DNA of 64,000 nucleotides from Hemileia vastatrix (Eukaryota > Basidiomycota > Pucciniomycetes > Pucciniales > Zaghouaniaceae): assembly GCA_030280995.1 (NCBI GenBank), contig JASXTE010000229.1:1-64000 (forward strand). The letters are read 5' to 3'. Positions 58,792 to 64,000 of the stretch are shown here, one piece after another. The notes below the pieces were generated by a model that saw nothing but the letters and a program-made list of their open reading frames with translations, was not told the DNA's origin and did no database searches. Position 1 is the stretch's first letter; each line of letters begins with the position of its first letter. The translations under genes and the position numbers were made by a program.

Positions 58792-60433
58792 TCAGTCAAA
58801 GTGATTGATCTGAAGATTTGGAGCTTTACCTCGGGCTTTGAGCTTTGATGAAACCTCTTTCTGGTCTTGATCATTGAGACCGGGGAGGACCAGATCAGTC
58901 AGACTCGGATAGAAACTTGTCGACAGCCAGAGGGGGAGTTTGACTTCGCTTGCTTTCTGGTAGTCTTGAAGCTGCCTGATCTCCAGGTTTCTCAAAGAAT
59001 CAAAATTGAAATACAATCGAGAAGGTATATATTCGCCGATCCTATCGATGGAAATAGCTAGTTCGATGATCCTTGCATCATATCTTTTTAAAATCTTTAT
59101 AAGACAATCAAAGCTTTGACTCGCGAAAGAAGAATAATCTGCAACTACGCTAAGAACTTGAAGCTTGGGATATTCAGCACTTGAAAAGCGCTGAAGGATA
59201 GATGCTTGAATATCTTCTAGATGCAGTTTCTCCAGATTCGGGAAAAGAAGTTTCGTTTCACTTCGATTCTGTTGTTTGACGACATGAGTGGGATCGGCGA
59301 GCTCGTCTCCTTCATTGATGATACTGAAAGCCTTCAGTGTCTGGTTGGAATTGATGATGATGCCCTTATCGAAAGCAGAAGAAGACAAACCCCTCGATGC
59401 TTTGCGAATCCAAACGAAGGCGTTAGCTCTCTCAGCCTCTCACCTGCCCACGAGCTGATAGAATCCCAATCTACCTTGACGCTGTGCAAGGCGAGGACTA
59501 GACTCTCCAGCTTGGTTGCTACTACTCCTTGAGGCCACCCGCAGAATCTCTTCATCCCCTTGAAGCCGGAGAACTGCGAAGCAAGCACTCTCAGATTCCT
59601 CAAATTGAAGACGAACTCCCTGAGCTCTTGATCGCTATTGGGCGAAGAGAACCAAAGCACATTGAGACTTTCTAATGATGAGCAGTCTAATAGCTCTGCC
59701 ATGATTTCCGAGCTGTCCTCTTCATCGAACTCCTCTCTGCTCTCGGGTATTAAGAATTCAGTGAGAGTGCCACCACTCCATTTTTTCACCTCTCGCATGA
59801 ACTCTGCGACCTTGATGCCATCAATCCAACCTGATTCTATATCGAATATCTTGTCGGTTTTGTTGAGAACGGTAATCTCCTTGCCGCCAGAGTTTCCAGC
59901 CTTCAGAGAGAACCAGATAGGTGCTTCAAACCTGATCGATTTGAGTGAAGTGAAATCCACCATGATTCTCAATAGCTGAAGAAGAAAGGGTAGGATGTCG
60001 CAATCTGAATCGACACACCATCCAGGTCCATCGAGGAGTAGAGTGATTTCCTTGACCGTTTTCTGAGATTGTTGAAGAGTGGTGAGAAAAATGTCATATG
60101 CTTCGACCTTCTGATTTGTTCTCTGAATTTGGTTTGATATCCACTTTGTCAAGAAGGGGTCATGTTGAGGGAAACCTTGGTGAGCCTGTTCAGAGAGAGA
60201 ATGCTGATTCTTTGGAAGTGATAGACGATTGATAAGATGTCTTCGTCTTGATCCAACTTGGTGAGGTCGACTTCTTCATGCAATCTTGGATTAGAAAGAA
60301 TGTGAGTTCGCCAAAGTCTTGATGCAGCACTGGACTGAGCGATTGAAGAAGGAGGGAGAAATGAGAGAATGGAAGAAAACATTTCGTTTGGGAGTTCTTG
60401 GATGGGATCGTGATTGTCGTTGATGGCTTGCAT
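58792..60433 (-). pseudogene. F-box/LRR type 2 copy D', two frameshifts
   Basis: Starts with an F-box like copy B' (IQELPNEMFSSILSFLPPSS, SRLWRTHIL) and ends SSKLKARGKAPNLQ. One-base shifts fall near 60150 (after VSLNMTPS, one base missing) and near 59390 (one extra base between GGATTCG and AGGGGTTT). All leucine-rich blocks are otherwise in order (LQQSQKTVKEITLLL, FTSLKSIRFEAPIWFSL, FPNLEKLHLEDIQASILQRF). No nonsense substitution was found. At the place of the TGA in copy B' it reads TCA. It could be intact if the indels are sequence errors. Confidence 0.6.
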
Positions 60434-60601
60434 TGCTAAGGGGGTATCTTGTTTGAAGATCAGGAGAAGAATCAAAAACGGATCGAAAAGGAAGATAGCA
60501 ACTCTTTTGAGAGATGCAGAAAGTTGGATGAAAGGGGGAAGATGGAAAAATTGGAAAATTGCTTCTTCGTTCTCAACCACTCACTCCTCAATTGAAACAC
60601 G
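60434..60601. promoter_or_regulatory. Shared bidirectional promoter of F-box pair (168 bases)
   Basis: Start codons of type-2 D' (minus) and type-1 D (plus) face apart across 168 bases. It is homologous to the 157-base strip at 41602-41758, including TTCTTCGTTCTCAACCACTC at 60563-60582. Function is inferred from position and conservation. Confidence 0.55.
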
Positions 60602-62118
60602 ATGCAACTAAGCGAGCAAGAGCCAGAAGAACCAACGACTATCAAGAAACGAGCTACTCTTGATAACATTCCAGAAGACGTCGCTCTACTCATCGTCGAG
60701 AGTGTGAAAGGATGGGTGGCAGAAAGCAAGACCATGGAGGAAAAGGAAAAGGCAAAAAAGTGAGTCGAGTCTCGGTTCTCTCATTCCGATTTTACTTATG
60801 TCTATTGAGGCAATAGTCCTGATGATTCTCGTACCTTCGCAAACTTTCAACAGGACGAGAGACTTCGCTCTGAGAGCGATTGTTCTAAGTTGTAGAAAAA
60901 ACTTTCATTCCTACTTCCCTGCTCTACTTGAAAACGTCACAATCAATGCAGCTCATTTGGTCAGCATTCAAAGTTTGCTTCAACGGGAGAACTACGGACA
61001 TCTGGTCAGATCACTTCACTTTGAAGCGCTACCAGCTCGTTTTAGTGACACGGCAACACATCTTCTGGCGAAGGACTTCGCAGCAATCTCCGGTCTTCCT
61101 TCTTCCGTAGACTCTAACATTAGGTCTCACCAAGAGCTTGGTTTAATCCTGACTGGAATCCTTCGCAGTGTTCCTTCAATTCAAACTCTGATGATTCGAT
61201 CATCTAATTACATTGACGGTTTGTTTTCCGAGCGTCATGCGTTCCTCACCAGTTCTCACTAAGAAGCTCTACATTCTCAGTGACCCAGATAGTAAAAACA
61301 ACCTTTCAGCAAAGAACACTTTATGGCTTCTGCTTTTCATCCCTCAAATCTCAGAGGTAGCGCTTGGATTGGACTTCTCCATCAAGGACTTGGAACTATT
61401 ATCGGAAGTTGGTGATACGGTCGAAGGTTTATCTCGGGTTTCCAAACTTTCATTGCAGATTCACTTCGCTTGGAATGATGCAAAACCAAAGACTTGGTGG
61501 GGATTACATGAAGAATTATTTAGTCATTCGGCTCAAGGCAATCAGAAGACGCTCGCAGTTTCTCAACTCCTTCGTTGCGTGAACACGAGTCTACTCGTTT
61601 CACTCGAGATCGTCGGAAATTTTGGAGATCAAAAAAATGGAGACAAGACGTTATTGGTCGCGGAATGTCTTACGGTTCTTCATCGATCTTTCAACTCACT
61701 TCTTCATCTTAGTTATTCGGGTTATTATTCAGAACAGACAGACCATATAGTAACTGTCTTTCCAACTTCAAGTCTCTGAAGATGTTAACTCTAGATGGTA
61801 ACCACTTTGGATGGGCTTCTCTACTACGGTCGAAACTTTACTGTTCCCTCTGGCTTGGAGGTTATCTGTTTGCCTTGTTATAGTGACGAAGAATTCTCAG
61901 CCGAGAATCATCTACTTCAATTTCTCAAATTGAAGAGCTCATCTTTGCCCAACCTGAGAGAGGTGGCAGTTCCTGCGGCTCCTGTCTTGCCTGGTGAACT
62001 AGCTGTAGACGTAGAAAAGTGGACTCGCCAGAGAGAAAGACTAGAAAAGGAAGAGATCTTCACGAGTGGAAAGGTCATTTTGAGAAGGCTGAGCAGGGTG
62101 AAAAAGGCGAGCAAATGA
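60602..62118 (+). pseudogene. F-box-like/LRR type 1 copy D, three frameshifts
   Basis: Exon 1 is 60602-60759 (TLDNIPEDVALLIVESVKGW) and exon 2 starts at 60854 (RDFALRAIVLSCRKNF). Compared with copy C there is one extra base near 61257 (TTCTCACTAAG against TTCTCTCAAG), one missing near 61711 (CTTAGTTATT against CTTAGATTATT) and one extra near 61801 (GGTAACCACTTT against GGTAACACTTT). Between breaks the family blocks are intact (VGDTVEGLSRVSK, TWWGL, SAQGNQKTLAVSQLL). The ending differs (FTSGKVILRRLSRVKKASK) and lacks the GTGAGT seen in other copies. Three shifts in one copy favour a real pseudogene over sequence error. Confidence 0.65.
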
Positions 62119-62802
62119 GCAATTAGAAATTTGTGCTGATCATTAAGGGCGATCGAAGGGAGATGCTGATTGCTGACGACGTTGCTTTCCATCTCTGTGT
62201 GTCTCAATTAACATCGCAGTTGGCGACCCTTCCAAGCCGGGTGAGGTCTTTCTATCAACTCAGCGTTGGCTTCAGACTAATATTTCCGTTGTTTGAAGCC
62301 TCGAAAATCATAGATCGAGAAGATCTCGAGACGAAGATTTGGGAAGTGAGACCAATGGACTGGAGGTTGAAGCGGATTCATCTTTTCTTGCCTTCTTCTT
62401 GCTTTGACTGTTTGCGTAGACGGTTTTGGGCAAATTGAAATTGTTTGACTCTCCTTAGACTTTACTGTTCTCTGTTTTGAAGAGCTCAACCGACTCTGTC
62501 ATCAAAATCACTCGACGTTTCGAGATTGTGAGGTGAGATCCTGGAAAACTCGAATTTCGAAGCTGAAGCTCCAGCTCAACCTCAAGATGAGCCTGCTTCT
62601 CTCTCATCGCATCGAAGTCCACCAAAGACGGCATCTCAAGTCTTCATGTTTTTGGACCAAAACAATCCGTTCGAAATTTGAGCGAGTCAGGCGAGTGAGT
62701 CGTCTCACTCGAAGGGAAATGCCTCTCCCACTTACTTCGAGAATATGAGGTTTCCCAATTTTATCTTTTCAGTGCTCATTCGAAGCGACAGAGCGTTTGC
62801 TG
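62119..62802. other. 3' flank of copy D with a dispersed repeat
   Basis: The first about 350 bases match the flanks of copies B and C. 62522-62620 resembles 43707-43800 (GAGATTGTGAGG, CCTGGAAA, ATCGAAGCT..., GCCTGCTTCT). Both blocks lie downstream of an F-box pair. No gene recognised. Confidence 0.45.
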
Positions 62803-64000
62803 TCAGCTGCCCTGGCTAAGATTATACGGAAGTCCGCCTTGACAGATGCAAACGATCTCAATAGTCTTCTTAGTAGAAGAAAGTTGAGCACGAGTGGTAA
62901 CTTCTTTCTGTGCCAGCAAAATAGACATGTACTTAAAAATGTTGGGTACAGAGTCATTGTTCTGAAAGAATCTTGATTTACATTTAGTTATGAGGATTAA
63001 TAAATAGAAAGCGATGATCACCAAGGAGAGACCCAACGAATCGTTGAAAAGCAAGATTCTCCCTTGTCCTGGATCACCGACTGTTTGAAGTGGAAGTATA
63101 GAAGGAGAAGGAAAGTCAAAAAGAAAGCTCAAATATCTCTCAAGAACATCTCTTCTTCGAAAGATAGAATGACTCACGTTGTTCACCCGGTTTCAACTCT
63201 CTCAGATTCACCTTTCCACTCTTGAAGATCTCCAATCCTTTCAGATTACTTCTTCTCTTGGACCAAACCTTTCTGTACTCGGAGAGAATTCTGGAGGTTC
63301 TATGATTTTACCCAAGAAAACGACTGGAGCTGAAGGAACAACCACCTCTTTCAATTTTGGGAAATATCTGGTTTTTAGAAGTTGAGCGAGATGATCTTCT
63401 TCTTGGAATTGATCTACTATTGGTCCTGAACGATCGAAGAAATAGAAAACTAAGCATAAATTCTCTACGTTTGGTGGAAGGATGATCTCATTAAAGTTGA
63501 TAAGATCCGGAATGGCGTACTGATTGAAGGAGAAAATCCTTTAAAGCTTTGAAGGTCGAATAATCGGTAGAAGAAGGATCTAGATCATTAGCAGCTATTC
63601 CACATAATCTCAAATGTTTCAAAGTATCGAATGAGCTTGAGATAGCAGAGAGGCAAGAAGTGAAAACATCACTTTCGTCCCCTGGACTTCTATGATTTCC
63701 ATCACAATCTGCGTAAATTTCCAATGCATCCAGTCGATTTGTGACCCTAAGCAAATGCCAGATCGCTTCCGTCTTCTTCGATCCACCTTTCCAAATCTGT
63801 CTATATTCTTGAGGTAGACCCCAATAAGTCCCTCTGTTGGAGTCATCAGAGATGAAAGCGAAAGCGATGGCGAGATCCTTGACCTTTGAAACTCCTTCCA
63901 ATCCAATACTGTATTCTTTCAAAAACTTGAAATCATCAGTTGAGAACGAGAATCCAAGAGAGGCGGTTTGTAAATTTGGAGAAAAGGTTAATATCCATGC
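62803..64000 (-). CDS. F-box-like/LRR type 1 relative, partial at window edge
   Basis: The gene enters from the right edge on the minus strand. NLQTASLGFSFSTDDFKFLK, then EGVSKVKDLAIAF and TYWGLPQEYR line up with the type-1 FNFLLEFGDTVEGLS and TWWGL region, but at low similarity. Breaks in frame near 63525 and 63240 separate the later blocks (FPKLKEVVVPSAPV; FKSGKVNLRELKPGEQ). The exon ends at a GTGAGT (63166), and AAACAG at about 63087-63082 begins a last exon reading GDPGQGRILLFNDSLGLSLV then IIAFYLLILITKC, a membrane helix, with a stop at 62803. This supports a C-terminal membrane exon in the family. The 5' part and F-box are outside the window. It may be a pseudogene. Confidence 0.5.

Noticed and set aside
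1..64000. Search for tRNA/rRNA genes, CRISPR arrays, telomere repeats and transposase or reverse transcriptase frames
   Set aside because: Nothing matched by eye. CRISPR is not expected in a fungal nucleus. Absence of diverged transposons cannot be proved without a search.

Overview
The window is nuclear DNA from a fungus, most likely a basidiomycete. Genes carry many short introns (about 60-130 bases, nearly all GTGAGT/GTAAGT...CAG). The conserved genes are fungal, and one membrane protein looks like the basidiomycete-rich seven-helix families. I could not place it more finely than phylum.

Layout. 0.4-3.3 kb: an F-box-like/leucine-rich gene followed by a frame-broken relative. 3.5-5.8 kb: Pescadillo (ribosome biogenesis). 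6.8-9.4 kb: an amino acid permease. 10.0-11.4 kb: an F-box gene. 11.8-14.1 kb: an allantoate-type MFS permease. 14.7-20.2 kb: a TEX2/Nvj2-like SMP-domain lipid-transfer protein, head to head with Rab GDI (20.4-22.3 kb). 22.8-24.2 kb: a second copy of the 10-kb F-box gene, frame-broken. 24.7-31.1 kb: a very large MFS-type membrane protein with about 1,070 disordered residues in front of the first helix. 32.6-34.5 kb: a seven-helix membrane protein. 35.2-37.5 kb: a divergent beta-tubulin. 38.1-39.2 kb: an F-box gene with two C-x2-C-x3-H-P motifs. 39.9-43.4 kb: a head-to-head F-box pair. 43.4-48.8 kb: a rearranged region with an SDR reductase, an intact secreted glycopeptide-like gene and several broken pieces of it. 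50.4-50.9 kb: a probable mitochondrial membrane protein. 51.2-53.7 kb: fumarase. 54.2-56.1 kb: a secreted ferritin-like (Rds1-type) protein. 56.6-64.0 kb: a second F-box cluster running off the window.

The most unusual content is the F-box family. Eleven F-box or F-box-like loci lie in 64 kb. Eight belong to two co-duplicated types: type 1 has the F-box split by an intron, type 2 a plain N-terminal F-box. They occur as head-to-head pairs sharing a conserved intergenic strip of about 160 bases, or as type-1 genes that kept the strip but lost the partner. Most copies carry nonsense codons or frame breaks, so the locus looks like a fast birth-and-death family. A similar process seems to have scattered pieces of the glycopeptide gene at 43.9, 46.6 and 47.4 kb.

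Caution: single-base frame breaks also occur in genes that must work (Rab GDI, Pescadillo, permeases, the TEX2-like gene), often at short homopolymers. Some frameshifts here may be assembly errors. The in-frame nonsense codons are stronger evidence of decay. No tRNA, rRNA, CRISPR array, intact transposon or viral gene was recognised.
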